DNA of 64,000 nucleotides from positions 87,787,459 through 87,851,458 of the forward strand of contig NC_065879.2 of NCBI RefSeq assembly GCF_932274485.2. The letters run 5' to 3'. This document shows positions 1-12,290 of this stretch, one piece after another. Below the pieces are notes generated by a model. The model was not told the DNA's origin. It made no database searches and was given only the letters and a program-made list of their open reading frames with translations. Position numbers and translations under genes: made by a program. This DNA is from Patella vulgata. Its lineage: Eukaryota; Mollusca; Gastropoda; Patellidae. Each line of letters opens with the position of its first letter. The first letter of the stretch is position 1.

Positions 1-896
1 ACTATTTCCGTCATGTTTTGTTCGGACGATTTTGTGTTGTCGAATAACCCTGGTGTGTCGACGATGCAGAGCGGGGTCCCATCAATATGATTACTATGCC
101 CAACTTTACATTTAGCCGTGACGGACTTTCCAGCAATACTTGATATAAAGTGATGTCTTCCCAGCAAGCTGTTACCCAACGAGCTTTTTCCAACTCCTGT
201 TTTTCCGACCATAACAATTCTAAGTTCTGAAATGAAAACATATTTATAATAGTATATTTTATCTCCGTATATCAATTTGTAAATTTTTGAGAGAGAGAGA
301 GAGAGAGATTCTGACGTCCACTTAACCCAAGCTTGTTCATCTCAGGACTAACATATGGCAGGCTACAATTTTATTTTAATAATTGTCTTGCATGTATAGG
401 TCTTGGGCAGTTGGAGGAAGCCACGGGACCCAGAGAAAACATGTGCTTGGGCATGGGCAACCCCCCATGCAGTGAGTAAGACACTAACTCACAATTCAGG
501 GGGTCTCGAGTTCGCTCTCACTGTTGGCCGAGAAAGTTCCGACCCTATTTCTCTCTGTCAGTAGTGCAGGACGGAGGGCCTAACAAGGTCCGTGTCTACT
601 TGTTTGAATGGGTCAAAAAATCGAGATCGTATGTACACATTTTCGTGCTCTTTAAACAAAATAAAAAGTAGGCGGTGGGGCCGCTGTCTGGGCCAAATGT
701 CTCTCCTGGCACATTGTATCTTAAAACACCGTGAAATGTGTAACTATGTCTTCATCAAAAAATGCTTGTTAAGACTGCAAGCGATATTGTACCCACCCTA
801 AGCATAGAACACTATGGTGTTTGAAAGTAGTTTACATTATAAATAGATAAACAAAACAAAATTTCACCTACCTTTATCTATCACGGATCCTGCCAT
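1..896 (-). CDS. AIG1/GIMAP-family GTPase, gene 1 (partial, runs off left edge)
   Basis: Reading the minus strand, exon 2 (226 down to 1) follows a TTTCAG acceptor and encodes E-L-R-I-V-M-V, then the P-loop GKTGVGKS, the switch region, and the G3 motif DTPGLFD. It leaves the window just after G3, so the AIG1 box, G4, G5 and C-terminus are not seen. The upstream exon is 896-872 (25 nt): ATG, MAGSVIDK, then a first codon base before a GTAGGT donor; the split codon gives Glu. Intron 227-871 holds two SINE pieces. GIMAP/AIG1 proteins are septin/Toc-related GTPases that oligomerise on membranes and act in immunity and cell survival in vertebrates and molluscs (family knowledge). The ATG-started 76-residue frame at 11-241 is a wrong-frame shadow. 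No break is seen in the visible part. Family call very sure; the exon 1 link is supported by the identical layout of gene 2. Confidence 0.9.
288..447 (-). repeat. SINE-B fragment in GIMAP gene 1 intron
   Basis: Minus-strand copy: a (GA)n run, then the conserved tail and body of SINE-B up to the block that reads 'gtgggaggaaacc...cccggagaaaa' in other copies. It lacks the tRNA-like head. Confidence 0.8.
465..735 (+). repeat. SINE-A partial copy in GIMAP gene 1 intron
   Basis: Plus-strand copy running from the end of the tRNA-like head (GTTCGCTCTCACTG in place of the B box) through 'ttggccgagaaagttc' and 'gcaggacggagggcct' to a degraded 'ccgctgtctgggc' block. It lacks the usual tail. Confidence 0.75.
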
Positions 897-1470
897 AATT
901 ATTTAACAAATCGTAAATCTATATCAAATTATTTGTGTGCTTTGATGTTCAACTCTGTAATAAATGTTGTTAAATTAGTAATTATAGAGAAAGGTGTAAA
1001 GGTGTGTTTATGTCAAGCCATATTTGGAAAATAGGCTGCTTTTGAACCTCTAAGGAAGGGTAGAATTAGAGAGAAAGAGAGAAATGAGGTTTTACGTCCA
1101 TTCGACACAAAGTAGTTCATTTCGAGACAAACATATGGTAGGGTGACCCGTACACCGCACAGAAAGTTGGTCTAGACACGGCGAAAGTACACGCTTCAGT
1201 GGCTTATCTTGAAGTGATTTCTCGCATACACTACGCACTATGATAGCACTCAGCGGAAGAGTCTATGATAATATAAATAGCCATCGCACGTCCTATTCTC
1301 TACACACCTATCAACTATTACAGCCGTAAAAAATCTATTGTTGACTATTCTGAATAGCAGTAATATTTAGCTTATTGGTTATTACAGCAGCTTTAGAAAT
1401 TACGTTCATTTTATTTTTTAAATTGCTTTATCATTAACTGTACCATTAGTAGCGGCATCTTTTGGTTTAG
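897..1470. other. Intergenic, upstream of GIMAP gene 1
   Basis: Holds a SINE-B tail fragment on the minus strand at about 1068-1145, which starts with a GA-rich run and 'ttttacgtccattcgacac'. The first 100 bases or so should contain the 5' UTR and promoter of GIMAP gene 1; I see no clear TATA box. Nothing else recognised. Confidence 0.5.
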
Positions 1471-2234
1471 TACAAATAATATCCCTGAAATACTTGCGTT
1501 GGGCAAGAACATGATACTAGCAGTAGTTGCATTACAAGGTTCTTAAAACAATTGTTGAGTTGCCGAACGTGCGTGTTTCTAAATTAAATTTATTGTTCAA
1601 GCTTTCTGTTATGTTTCGTAAAAAAAGTAGTCTTGATTATCCCGGCCTGTTAATCAAACGTAGAATGGTCGGTAGACGGGTTGGGCGAGACTACTTTCAA
1701 AACATGAGCGCGTAACCTATTTTTTACTCACACGTGCTCGGATGTTATGGCCGACACTCGGAACCATCTTTCAGTGTATTATTTATGGATGATTAAATGA
1801 TCATAGCTTATTAAGTACAGCATGACCGTTTATTTTGTGACTATAAATGTTTGAAGCACATAACAGAAAGCTGGAACAATAAATTGAATTTAGAAACACA
1901 CACGTTGGGCAACTCAACAATTGTTTTAAGAGAGAGAGAAATGGGGTTTAACGTCCACTCGACACAAACTAGGTCATTTCGGAACTAACATATGGTTCAA
2001 TTTTGTTTCCATAATTCGCTTGCGCGTAGGGGTCTTTAGCAGTGGGAGGAAACCGGAGGACCCGGAGAAAACCGGGGATTCGAAACCACGCCAGTTGACT
2101 CAATGACACGTGCTAAACAGTCAGCCACCCAACCCCCCAATTGTTTTAAGAATCTCGTAAAAGTAAAATGAAACTACTGCTAGTATCATGTTCTTGCCCA
2201 ACGCAAGTATTTCAGAGATATTATTTGTACATAT
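1471..2234. mobile_element. Foldback (long inverted repeat) DNA element
   Basis: The left arm 1471-1616 reappears inverted as 1857-1930 plus 2151-2233, nearly base for base (shared blocks include TGCGTTGGGCAAGAACATGA and its complement). About 240 bases separate the arms and have no convincing coding capacity. The right arm is split by a SINE-B insertion. The element looks like a non-autonomous DNA transposon with about 150-bp terminal inverted repeats; its superfamily is not evident from the ends. Confidence 0.75.
1931..2138 (-). repeat. SINE-B inserted in the foldback arm, with 12-bp TSD
   Basis: Near full-length minus-strand copy: GA run, 'ggggtttaacgtccactcg', body, and tRNA-like head near 2090-2138. 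It is flanked by the direct repeat AATTGTTTTAAG at 1919-1930 and 2139-2150, a target-site duplication typical of LINE-driven integration. Removing it restores the other arm's sequence, so it is younger than the foldback element. Confidence 0.88.
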
Positions 2235-2236
2235 AA

Positions 2237-2392
2237 AAGATTCCCTGGCAGTTGGAATTTGATATAAGAGTAGGCCTTAGCGTCGCGGTACCGGTCACAA
2301 TTTCCCTCAAAGCACACTGTATGGCATATGCCCAACTTCATTAGCCCAGTCGGGGCTGAACAGTAGGACGCTTAACCCCATTTCATTTCATC
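2237..2392 (+). repeat. SINE-A 3' half
   Basis: Starts at 'agattccctggcagttgga', passes 'gatataagagtaggcc', ends with 'cttaaccccatttcatttc'. The tRNA-like head is missing (5' truncation). Confidence 0.85.
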
Positions 2393-4489
2393 TTTTCATT
2401 TTGTCTCATCTGTGACAAAGCAAACCAACACATTACACATACAATGTAATTATATTAAAACTTTCATCTTTTAACCGTGAGTCAATTTAAGTCAACTAAT
2501 ACATAGTATGTTTTTTTTCTCATTTAACTACATCAGCAAGATCAAGACAGTTGGAAATGGCTATTCATATCGTGGAAACTTTTTCTCACAGAGCTTGATA
2601 ATCAGGCAAAATGTAAGTAACATACATATTTGTATTTTTAATCATCACCTAGTTCTATATACTTGCTTTGTAATTTAGTTAGGGCTCTATTATTTCAAGT
2701 ACTTGGCATGCTTGATTTGTGGCAATCACATCCATTGATTTTCTTCAAGTTGTGATATGTGTATTTTTACAGTAAATAGCAGTATAAAAATGGTGGACAA
2801 TATTTTACTTTTCAAATACATTTTAATAGATTTTAAAAGGTAATATCCAATTTGTTGTCGATGGAAATGAATGGGAAAAAAATTAGACATTGCCAAGTAA
2901 ATATGCACTGCCATGATGTAGCAGGGAATCTGGATTTAGAGACACAATACATGTATGAACCGGGTGAATAGTTGACCTATTATGAGACTTCAGTTCCAAA
3001 TCAAAAGACTTTTTTCTGACTTCTAACCCATTTGATTTGAGCATAATAATCTGCCTGGGTCTATAACTGGACAAGACACAATAAGTATCACGCAAAGTTT
3101 AAACAAAATAGAGACTCAGTCTCGATGTGACAAAATAAATTGTTTATTTATACATTGTGAACCATAGAAGGTATTCTTATTGCCCACTTTTTTTTAGGCC
3201 GGAACACCCTTGGAAGAGTATTTGATAAGAGAACCCAAGCATCAATTTATTTTATAATTCTGGAAAGAATGCATTTGACTCAATTTTTAAATATTTATTT
3301 TTTGTTTTTAATGTTAAATATTCTTCCCAAACACAATTAGATTTTAATTCTTTTCAGAAATTTATGTATAATATAGAAAGTAAAGTGACATATAAATCAC
3401 TTAGAATTTGGTACGAAATCATAAAGTATTTAATAGGCATTATCTAGAAACCAAATGTAGATCAAATATACCCAAAATTACTAAAAAAAACTTTACCTAC
3501 AATAAGGTGACTTTCCCTTGCTTATGAAATGAAATAGGGTTTTCTAGTTTTCTGTATTGTTAGAGTGATTCTGCCCTACAACCTACTCTTATATCAAATA
3601 TTTCAACTGTCAAGGGTTCTTTTAACGGAACCCAGGGGGGGGGGGGGGCGAATGGTTAACACGTGCACATTGGATCAGAAGGTCTGTCATTGAGACAAAT
3701 AATTCAATTGTCAAGGGTTAGACCTACAGATTTACAGTAATGGTTACTTGAATATATAATGAAAGTTAACTTGATGTGAAATGACTACTTTGTCATGTTG
3801 ATTATATACCTATATGTACCATATTACGCATGCAAATTCAAACCGTGGAGTTATACGAAATAGTACGAAATTTATCTTCCAGTTCCACCTGAATAATTTT
3901 TGTGGAATAAAGCACTTAGATCCAAATCGAGTATTTATAACAGCTACAAAAATCGTATATTTAATGTTCCTAATCCGTCATCCATATGGCAGGTTAATAT
4001 GATCTTAATTATCCTGTTCTAGCATTCTTAGTCTACACTGACTATCACGATAGACGTGACCCATGTGGTGACACCGTTATATCTTCATGCGAGGATAATA
4101 TTGCCCCTAGTTATGTCATTTTCTAATGTATATTCTTATTTACTTATATATATGTATGTATGTTCTTATTCATGTTATATTACCAATGCACCTTTAAATC
4201 GTCAGTCAGTCACCAATACCGGGATCTTACCTTATTGAACCCATCATTAATTTTGATACTTGGCAGCCCATCTCGAAATTGCTGCGGTGCAAGGTCCATA
4301 TTTGTTGGGTTTTTTTTAGTCCAAAGTTTTTCATGACCCAGTCACCATACCCAAATGTTGCAATGCCAAAGTGTTTCCTAGGTTTTGTAGGATCATACTA
4401 TAGAAACGTCCAACCAGTGATTCAAATCCTCCTTTCTGTTTTATCAATTATTCAAGATTACTATTAAGTTGAGATGCGCATCCAAATCC
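2393..4489. other. AT-rich intergenic stretch
   Basis: No coding frame with recognisable similarity. The only element seen is a SINE-B head remnant at about 3636-3700 (poly-G run, 'ggttaacacgtgcacattgg', 'ggtctgtcattgag'). The short open frames here look random. The last few hundred bases may be the 5' part of the LINE that follows. Confidence 0.5.
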
Positions 4490-7000
4490 TGGGCCATCAA
4501 ACCTCTCTATTTTACACCTTAACGCCAGAAGCCTACAAAACAAACTTGACGAAGTCTCACTTGAGCTAAGTAAATATGATATTCTTACTTTTTCTTAAAC
4601 ATGGTTTAACGATTCAATCATATCTGGCGATATAAATCTTGATGGATATCATAGTCCGATTACCCTCAACCCGAAGATGGTAGAGGCGGTGGTGTAGCTG
4701 TGTATGTTAAAAATAACATTTTCTTCAACCCAAGACACGATCTGACAATTGAAAACTTAGAAGTTATTTGGATTGAAGTTAGATACAGAAAAGATCTGTT
4801 TTTGATTGGTACTTTTTATCGTCAACCTTCTGCAAACGCCTCCTCCTACTGGGACTTAATTGAAGAAAGTTTTAATTCCCCTACGGACTTATAGAAAATC
4901 TCGGCTTCACGATCTTATAACCTTATTAGATTACAGACAATTAATTAAAGACCCAACTAGAATTCAACCGGATTCCAAAAGTCTCATTGATTTAGCGATT
5001 GTCAGTTGTCCTGATTTTATTAAAGATGTTAATATTCATGATTGTAGTATTAGCGACCACAGTCCTATTGTTCTCTGTTTCAATACATCGAATACCAAAT
5101 TAAATTCGTACCAAAGGACTATCTGGAAATATCAAGATCTGGGTGTAGATGGCATAAACACATATATTTCATCTTATTCTTGGCATATTTTCTTTAATGC
5201 GTTCACTGATCTCCAATCACTTGCAAATGACTTTTCAAACATGAAACAGAAAACTGTAACAATCCGTCTAAGTCAAACAAAATGGATAAATGGCCATATA
5301 CGCAAGTTATTGCGACACAAAAATAGAATTCATAAACGGGCAAAACGAACAAACACCCCGAACCATTGACAAGAAAAGAATTTAGGAAACACAGAAACAT
5401 AGTAACAACCGAAATTAGAAAATGCAAACAGGAATACCTTGATAAAATTGACCTTGAGGTGAACTTAAATACATACAGTGAATCTAAATGGAAAAAGCAG
5501 ACGCCTTGAACAAATTTTTTGTTTCTCAATGTTCATCTAGTAATAATTCCTCATATCTACCAGAAATACCCTTTTGAGACACGCTAATTCAAAATTTAAG
5601 TACTACCTCAACCCAAATTGATTGTATACTCGCATCTTTAAAAAGTAAAAAAGTCTGTGGTCCTGATAATATTAATAATTATATTCTTAAATCAATCTCT
5701 AAATCATCTCTTTAAAACGCGTACTTGACATCGTTGATTTAAATAGTATTTTCCCAAACTGTTGGAAGCTAGCAAATGTCGTACCGATATTCAAAAGGAG
5801 TGATGCTACCCTATGTTCAAACTACCGCCCAATCTCTTTGTTATCCTGTCTTGGAAAAGTTTTCGAAAAATTATTTACAACCATATACATGTATACAACT
5901 TTACTGTTAGTACACAACTTATTTCCCCCTTTCAGTCAAGATTTCAACCGGGTAATTGTGCAATATACCAGCTAGTAGAAATGTATGATTACATTGGGAA
6001 AACATTAGATAGTGGAAGGGAAGTAAAATCATTTTTTTTAAAAGTAAAGCATTTAACCGCGTTTGGCATGACGGTCTACTCCATAAATTGAACGCTGTTG
6101 GTAATCCGAAACAAAACACTTGAATTGTTAAAAGTTATCTTTCTGACCGTTTCCAAAAAGTAAATGTAGGTGGAAGCTCTTCTAGTTCAAGACATATAAT
6201 CTCAGACGTCCCACAAGGATCTATACTAGGCCCCCTATTATTCTTAATATTCATTAATGATATTTCTGTAGATTTGGAATCAAATGTGAGACTTTTCGCT
6301 GACGATACGTCTATTTTCTTAATAACTGACAACCCAACAAATACGCAGACCATACTTAATAGTGATATTGAAAAAATATATAAGTGGTCAAAAGCATGGA
6401 AAGTCGATTTTAATCCAGTAAAAACCACAAGTTTAACTTTTTCTAGAAAAACCGTGACATACGATTTGAACCATACTTTTAACAATGTACCGATTATTGA
6501 TAGTTGTATCCATAAACACCTCGGTGTCGTTTTTAACTCTAAAGCTAACTTGGAAGATCACATAGAGTATCTAACGTCAAAAACCAGCAAATTTTCAAAA
6601 CCCAGCAAATTGATCAACTGTTTTAGATCCCTCAAATATAAGTTAAATCGCAAAACCTTAGATATTATCTACAAATCATTCATTTTATCGATCTATGATT
6701 ATGCCGACATTTTATGGGATAACGGTTCGTTTGAGGAAGCTACAAAGGGGTACCTCACATAGCATCCTGTATGAAAAGAATGGACTCTGTTCACTGAAGA
6801 CAACATAAACTCATAGCGTTTCATAAGATTGTTCATGACGAAGTTCCCAATTTTTTATCAGCTAAGAAACCCCATAGAGTATCAGCAAACCAGCCCTACC
6901 ATCTTTGAAACAGCAATTCTTTTAAAAACGTGCAATGTAAAACAAATCTTTACAAAAATTATATTTATAGCCCACATTTTCATGTGGACGTATAATCTCG
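4490..7000 (+). mobile_element. Degenerate CR1/Jockey-type LINE (endonuclease + reverse transcriptase)
   Basis: Pieces of one pol ORF are readable in order across all three frames. Endonuclease: LNARSLQNKLDE near 4520, GGGVAVYVKN near 4690, GTFYRQPSA near 4810, and the catalytic-end motif SDHSPIVL near 5055. Reverse transcriptase: KKVCGPDNINN near 5650, then VPQGSILGPLLFLIFINDI near 6210, the active-site FADD at about 6295-6306 within 6274-6762, and SLTFSRK. A thumb/C-terminal piece (KIVHDEVPNFLS) lies near 6825-6930. At least six frame changes or stops interrupt it, so it is dead. A SINE-A follows at once, so the 3' UTR is short or lost. Clade is by motif resemblance only; Jockey and CR1 are not separable by eye. 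Confidence 0.85.
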
Positions 7001-7022
7001 TCGCCCCTGTCCGCCCGGGCGT

Positions 7023-7397
7023 GGAGCCACGGTGGCTGGGTGGTTAAGACGCTGACTCGCTAGCCTGGAGGTCGGGTGTTCGATCCCTGCATTGGCCGAG
7101 AAAGTTCATCTGGATTTTTCGACGTGGTTTCCCCTTGTCAGTGGTGCAGAACGGACGGCCTGACAAGGACAGCTGTCTAGTTCTTCGGATGAGACGAAAA
7201 ACCGAGGACCCGTATATACATTGGAATGCACGTAAAAGATCCCTTGGCAGTTGGAATTCGATATAAGAGTAGGCCGTAGCGCCGCTGCCCGGGCAAAATT
7301 TCCCTCATAGCACACTGTATGGCGTATGCCCGTCTTCATTAGCCCAGTTTAGGAGCAAAACAGTAGGAAGTTAAACCCCATTTCATTTCATTTCATG
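7023..7397 (+). repeat. SINE-A, near full length (reference copy)
   Basis: Starts GGAGCCACGGTGGCTGGGTG. The tRNA-like head has an A-box-like TGGCTGGGTGG and a B box GTGTTCGATCCC. The body runs through 'ttggccgagaaagttc', 'ggcctgacaaggacag', 'cccttggcagttggaattc' and 'gccgctgcccgggc', and the tail is '(c)gttaaaccccatttc' then a TTTCA repeat. This layout (tRNA head, unrelated body, short LINE-like tail repeat) defines a tRNA-derived SINE. Family names A and B are mine. Confidence 0.9.
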
Positions 7398-8690
7398 TGT
7401 AAGACTATATGTAAATTATATTGAATAAAATATTGTTTAAACCAATTGTCAAGTGAACGCAGTCGGGGTGGTTGCGATTCCCGGTTTGTGCTCAATTATT
7501 TCTTGCCATGTCCTACACTACTGACATGTGGGAACTATGCCGGAAAATTGAGTTGAAATTTCTCGAACAACCACTGTGGTTCCCCCTTGCTTATGACTTG
7601 TGATTGTATATAAATATTTTGTACATATTATTTAATATTTGCCATTTTCTCTGATTTTTTTTTTTTATTACAATCCTTTAATCTTGATGCTTGGCTCCTT
7701 TTATGTACAAAATATTTATTTATTTATTTTTTTTTAATGTGGAATGGATTCTATATCTTTTTATTTCTCCTGCAAAATAGTGCATTTTTCTTTTGTTAGT
7801 TTTCTGTGTACGCTAGTTATTTCTAGATGTCTCACAAATCCCTTGTAATATGACTTTGTAGCACTTTTCAGTTTTTGAAAGTATTTCAGTTTAGTGCATA
7901 ATTAATATTATTAGTGCTTGGTTTGATGTTATGTAAATTTAGATACATTTGAATTATATATTTTTGGGGTATGGGGTAGGGATACTGTGTACATATCTTT
8001 ATATTCTCAGTTCTTGTTTTAGGGTAAATAAAAATTTAAATAGCTATTTAATATTTTGTGATGGGGAAGGGGCGGTGGCGGGGAGGGGGGGCATTATATA
8101 ACATGTTTGTAAACGCCCAAACTCATTACTGGGTCCGAGAGCAATTTGAATTGTCGTAAAAGAACCAAACACAATTACGATTGACAAGCCTTGCTTAGAT
8201 CCCCTTATATGAAATGATCTATCCCGAAAGGTGACGTAATTAGCTTTCATTTTTGTATTTTCTCGGTGTCCAGGTTTGTGATGCGTTCAATTTTACAAGA
8301 GAGAACATGTTTTTTCGCTGGGATATTTAGTTGTACAATGGATTTTATTTAAGCGGAGGTAATTTCAAACACACAGGTAAGTTTATAATAACCAAAGCTA
8401 AGTAGTTTGTTTATAATCGAAGAAATATGTTTATAATTTACGACGGTTCAGACAGTAGTTGAAAAGTCGCTCAGTAATAAGCAGTAACTGTATTCTGTAG
8501 AATTGTGGCCTGGATGCCTTATGTGAAAACTAATTCTGGCTCCCAATGATGTAAAAAATATTATTTAGACATTTATTGACATAATAAGCCTGTAATCAAC
8601 TGTCTAGATCATAGGATGGTCGAGATTTAAACATCCGAGAGATTTAAGAATTTAACAATGGAAATTATGCATCTTTAATACCGACCTATC
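7398..8690. other. AT-rich intergenic stretch
   Basis: Contains 'tttattgaataaaatatt'-type AT-rich DNA at the left, which could be the displaced 3' end of the LINE at 4490-7000, and a G-rich run near 8060-8090. No gene or element recognised. Confidence 0.45.
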
Positions 8691-8778
8691 TTAAATGGAA
8701 TATAAAGGTCACAATTCTATGGAATAGAATAAGCAGTAATTGCATCCCGTAGAATTGTGACCTTTATATTCCATTTAA
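8691..8778. repeat. Small foldback, 30-bp arms
   Basis: TTAAATGGAATATAAAGGTC... at 8691-8720 is complementary to 8749-8778, with about one mismatch and a 28-base loop. The loop and arm share 'agcagtaat' and 'gtagaattgtg' with 8475-8510, so a related copy lies just upstream. Probably a MITE remnant. Confidence 0.7.
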
Positions 8779-9814
8779 AGATACAATTTCATATTTTCTA
8801 AGAAAGTCAAAACATAATTATTGCTATGTCTTTTGCTCAATAGATTGTTAAATAACTATTATACGATCATAGGTGTCATTCTCACACTTAAATAATAACA
8901 CAATTACCTCCCTTGTTTTATACTCTCCACCATGGAGTAGCTATCTTCAAAAATTATATTTTTGCCAATTTCTCAACTGGCAATAGTGAATTATAGGATT
9001 AATAGGATTATTCTTTAACAAGGTAGGACTGTTTATAGATACCATCTATTTAAAGGCTTTATTTTAATAAATTTTAAAAATATAACTTAAAAATATGAAA
9101 TTGCAACTTTAAGATATGTCGCTATTAAATATGCATTGTTCGAAAGGCCATTGCAGGTCTTTAGTTTGTTTTCAAATGTTATATGTTATGTAGACATTTA
9201 TTCACATGACAAGCCTATAAATAACTCTCTAGCACATCAGATGGTGGATATTGAAACATAATTTTGCATTATCTATTTTTGAATTATTATAGCAAGAACG
9301 ATAAGCCCCGTATCGAAATCTTACATAATGCATGTTAGATTAAGTTGGAAATACTGAATATTGATGTGAGTAGCTTGGTCTATATTTAGAATATGGGCGT
9401 GGCTTCTGTGCATGATGGAATGCTTTAAAATTGAATTTTGGTATGAATTTCATGGTCCTTTTGAAAAATGTAGGCGTGCCTTCTTCTGATCATGTTGGAG
9501 TGTTTTAAATTTGTGTGTTTTCTATGATTGACTGGATCAGAAACCTTTTTGTAATACGTATTGCGGGATTAACAATTAAGCGAAATAAGCAAGTCTTCAG
9601 GGCATCATGGTAATGGGGGAACCGCAGAATGTCTGCTTTGTTAGATGCCAAATTTATAATATTTAATTCAAAAATGAATTAAGAACTTTTCATCAGTTTT
9701 TCATGGTGGTTGTCTTTTCGTAATGTCACTTGTTTCGTCGCAATTGATAATGACATGTATAAAATCCCAGAAAAGCTTTAATCGCGTGCTTGGCGGTTGT
9801 CCGTAGATTATCAT
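8779..9814. other. AT-rich intergenic stretch
   Basis: Nothing coding. Around 9275-9345 the phrase 'attattatagcaagaacg...aaatcttacataatgcat' is a single diverged copy of the sequence that forms the 56-bp tandem array at 45690-46235. Confidence 0.5.
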
Positions 9815-9965
9815 TGTTTATCACCCAATAACACATTCTACAGTAGATATCGCTTGTTTGGTAAATTTCATAATCTACGGAGCGATATGGCTTTACGTGA
9901 ATTTGATTGGTCAATTAAAAAGGAACTATTTGTTTTATTAAAAAGGAACTAATTGTTGGGTTCAG
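9815..9965 (+). repeat. Dispersed repeat, inverted partner of 13392-13565
   Basis: 'tatcacccaataacacattctaca' through 'gaatttgattggtcaattaaaaagg' reads as the reverse complement of 13420-13565. The second copy abuts the satellite-like element, so this may be the flank or an end of that element. Confidence 0.65.
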
Positions 9966-11505
9966 TCATATTGTTGGCGAAAAGTTCTCAATTACCATAA
10001 ACAATAATAATACTCTCCGTAACCTTAAAGGAAACACCGGGCAAATATATTGGAATTCGCAACGGGTAACTTGCTGTTAAAAAATTAAGTATCACTACGC
10101 CGTAATGTTATCAGGTTCTGTAAAAGAAAAACTATACCAAAGAATTATATTTATTTTTCTGTGATTTAAGAATGCCTCGCTTTTTTTACTTTATCGACTT
10201 GTGTTGATATTTTTTGATATAAAAAAAAAGATGAATAGGAGATTCTCTATTAACATCTTGAATTACATATGGGGGCACTTAAATCTTTTAAGTGCTTAGG
10301 GTCTCTGTGGGCGCGCTTTAGAAAATATGGCCATTTAGTGAGCCAAGTAGCGTTGTTGTAATTGCACGCATTTACCTGACAAGGGTAGAGCGCCATGGCT
10401 AACCTCGTGGGTTTTCTCCCCCCGCCCCTGTTTCCTCTCACCTCACTGATAACGATCCTTACGCGCAATCACGAAATGACCTAGAATGGACGTTAAACCC
10501 CATTTCTTAACTTTGTCCATAAATACAAATTAACATTATTATAAACTCCGAATTAATGCAAACCCAACCAAAAACTCCCATTGACATTCAGATAATTCTA
10601 CAGTGTATCCGTACCATAAGTCCCAGGGCTTGAATATTGGAATCCTTTACAAACTACAACACGTCCACCGCCATCCTTCCGAACTAAAATCTTATTTTAA
10701 ATTGAATCCAAGCCGGGAGATTATTTAGTATTTTGAATATGAGTAAATATCAGGGTGAATTAAGCCTTGAAAAATATTATATTTTCCAAGAATATGCTGA
10801 TATGTAACATATCATTTCTTGTTGGTCACTTTTTGGAATACTTTTGACGCTACTGACACCACTCTTGTCGATCATTGTCGGTGATTAGTGGAACCCTTGA
10901 AAAGCAGAGTGTTAATTATAAACGGAGCTAAGATTTCCACAAAATTTCTTCTCAGGTCTTCTATATGCCTGTGTGGTTTAGGGGCATTTGTGTTGATCTT
11001 TTCACCACAACAAGAGTTCCACAAGATATTGGAATCATTGTGAAATATTTTCGACTTATGTGCCATATTTAAGGGTAACAATAGTTTATAATAATATTAA
11101 TAATGACTTTATTTTCTGAGGGAACATATTTAGTACACGAGTTCTTATTTCCAACATGTCCCTCCTACTAGCAACTACACAGTAACAATATTTACAAATT
11201 GCATATATATCATATTGTATAAGTTTATAAAGGAGAAATATCAACAAACAAAAAAGGCAAATAAACATATAGTCAGAGGACAACAGTGATTAACAGGAGT
11301 TAAATTGACATGTTTAACTCATTTTTGAAGATAAAACATGAAAGCTGATCAGTAACAGTTGCATGACATGCCCCTAAGACTACTCGTTCCTTTCGAAATT
11401 CCAGATAGTATCAATTTTGTTTAATTGTATTTTTCGGAGGATTAACCTATGGTCTAAAAGATCGAGATAATCACCCCGGTCATATTAATTGAATCTATTT
11501 CTTAC

Positions 11506-11512
<7 letters not shown>
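9966..11512. other. Intergenic stretch with a SINE-B remnant
   Basis: A decayed SINE-B (plus strand) lies at about 10375-10507: 'aacctcgtgggttttctcc', 'cacgaaatgacctagaatgg', 'acgttaaaccccatttc'. No coding sequence recognised in the rest. Confidence 0.6.
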
Positions 11513-11548
<36 letters not shown>

Positions 11549-11592
11549 TAACGTCCACTGGATAGAAACTAGGTCATTTCGGGACTACTATT
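11513..11592 (-). repeat. SINE-B 3' end fragment
   Basis: GA run, poly-G, then 'ttaacgtccactggatag' and 'aactaggtcatttcgggact'. Only the terminal 60 bases of the family are present. Confidence 0.75.
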
Positions 11593-11884
11593 TCTTTCAT
11601 CCATAAATATTGTTATTTGGTTTTTTCTTTCAGTTTTTCACGGTGATTAGAAAGAAAGAAAGTTGTTTTTATTGACCATCATCCGTAAACTCTACCCACC
11701 CACTGATAAGAAAGTATGCTTAAAAAAGAGAGCCCAGAACAGCATCTCATTAACTTGGAAGGGGTAGATATAATGGGAAATATTTAGTGGTCCCGGTGAG
11801 CATGGGATGGAGTTCGGGGAGAGTGGGGGGGTATCCCCTCACAAGTTAAGGGGTGAGTAAATCAGGGATGTGTGAGAGCATGGC

Positions 11885-12290
11885 CCCTGATCGTACAAAA
11901 GATCATGTTTTTAGCTTGTGGACCCTATAGAGGTCATAATTTTTATCCAATTTAAAAAAAGTATTATTATATCACCGTTACACCCTAAGGACGACTGAGT
12001 TCGAATTTCGTGAAAATCGGCCCAAAATTGACAGACAAAATGGCTGCCGTTCGTTCTCAAATAGCGTAAAAATATGGTATATCAAGGTTATGGACCCTAT
12101 AGAGGTCAAAATTTTTATCCGATTTTGGTGAAACTTGAAATGTAAGTTTATAACCCAAAGATCTCGGTTCCTTTCGATATTCGCGCATATCGGACCGAAA
12201 CTTCCTGAATTATGGCCCTTGATTGTAGGAAAAATCACTTTCTTGTTAGCTTGTTCTCTACCCATCTCTCGAAAATGTGGGCGTATCCTG
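11885..12290 (-). repeat. 334-bp satellite-like family, inverted unit
   Basis: Reverse complement of the units that follow: 'gcttgtggaccctatagagg', 'caccgttacaccctaagga', 'gacagacaaaatggctgcc' and 'cctgaattatggcccttga' all match 12311-12720 in the other orientation. It forms one arm of a palindrome of about 830 bp centred near 12300. The junction carries 'aaaatgtgggcgtatcc', a terminal motif of the family. Confidence 0.85.

Noticed and set aside
11-241. 76-residue ATG-started frame at the left edge
   Set aside because: Wrong frame; the true frame with P-loop and DTPG motif lies on the same strand one base off.
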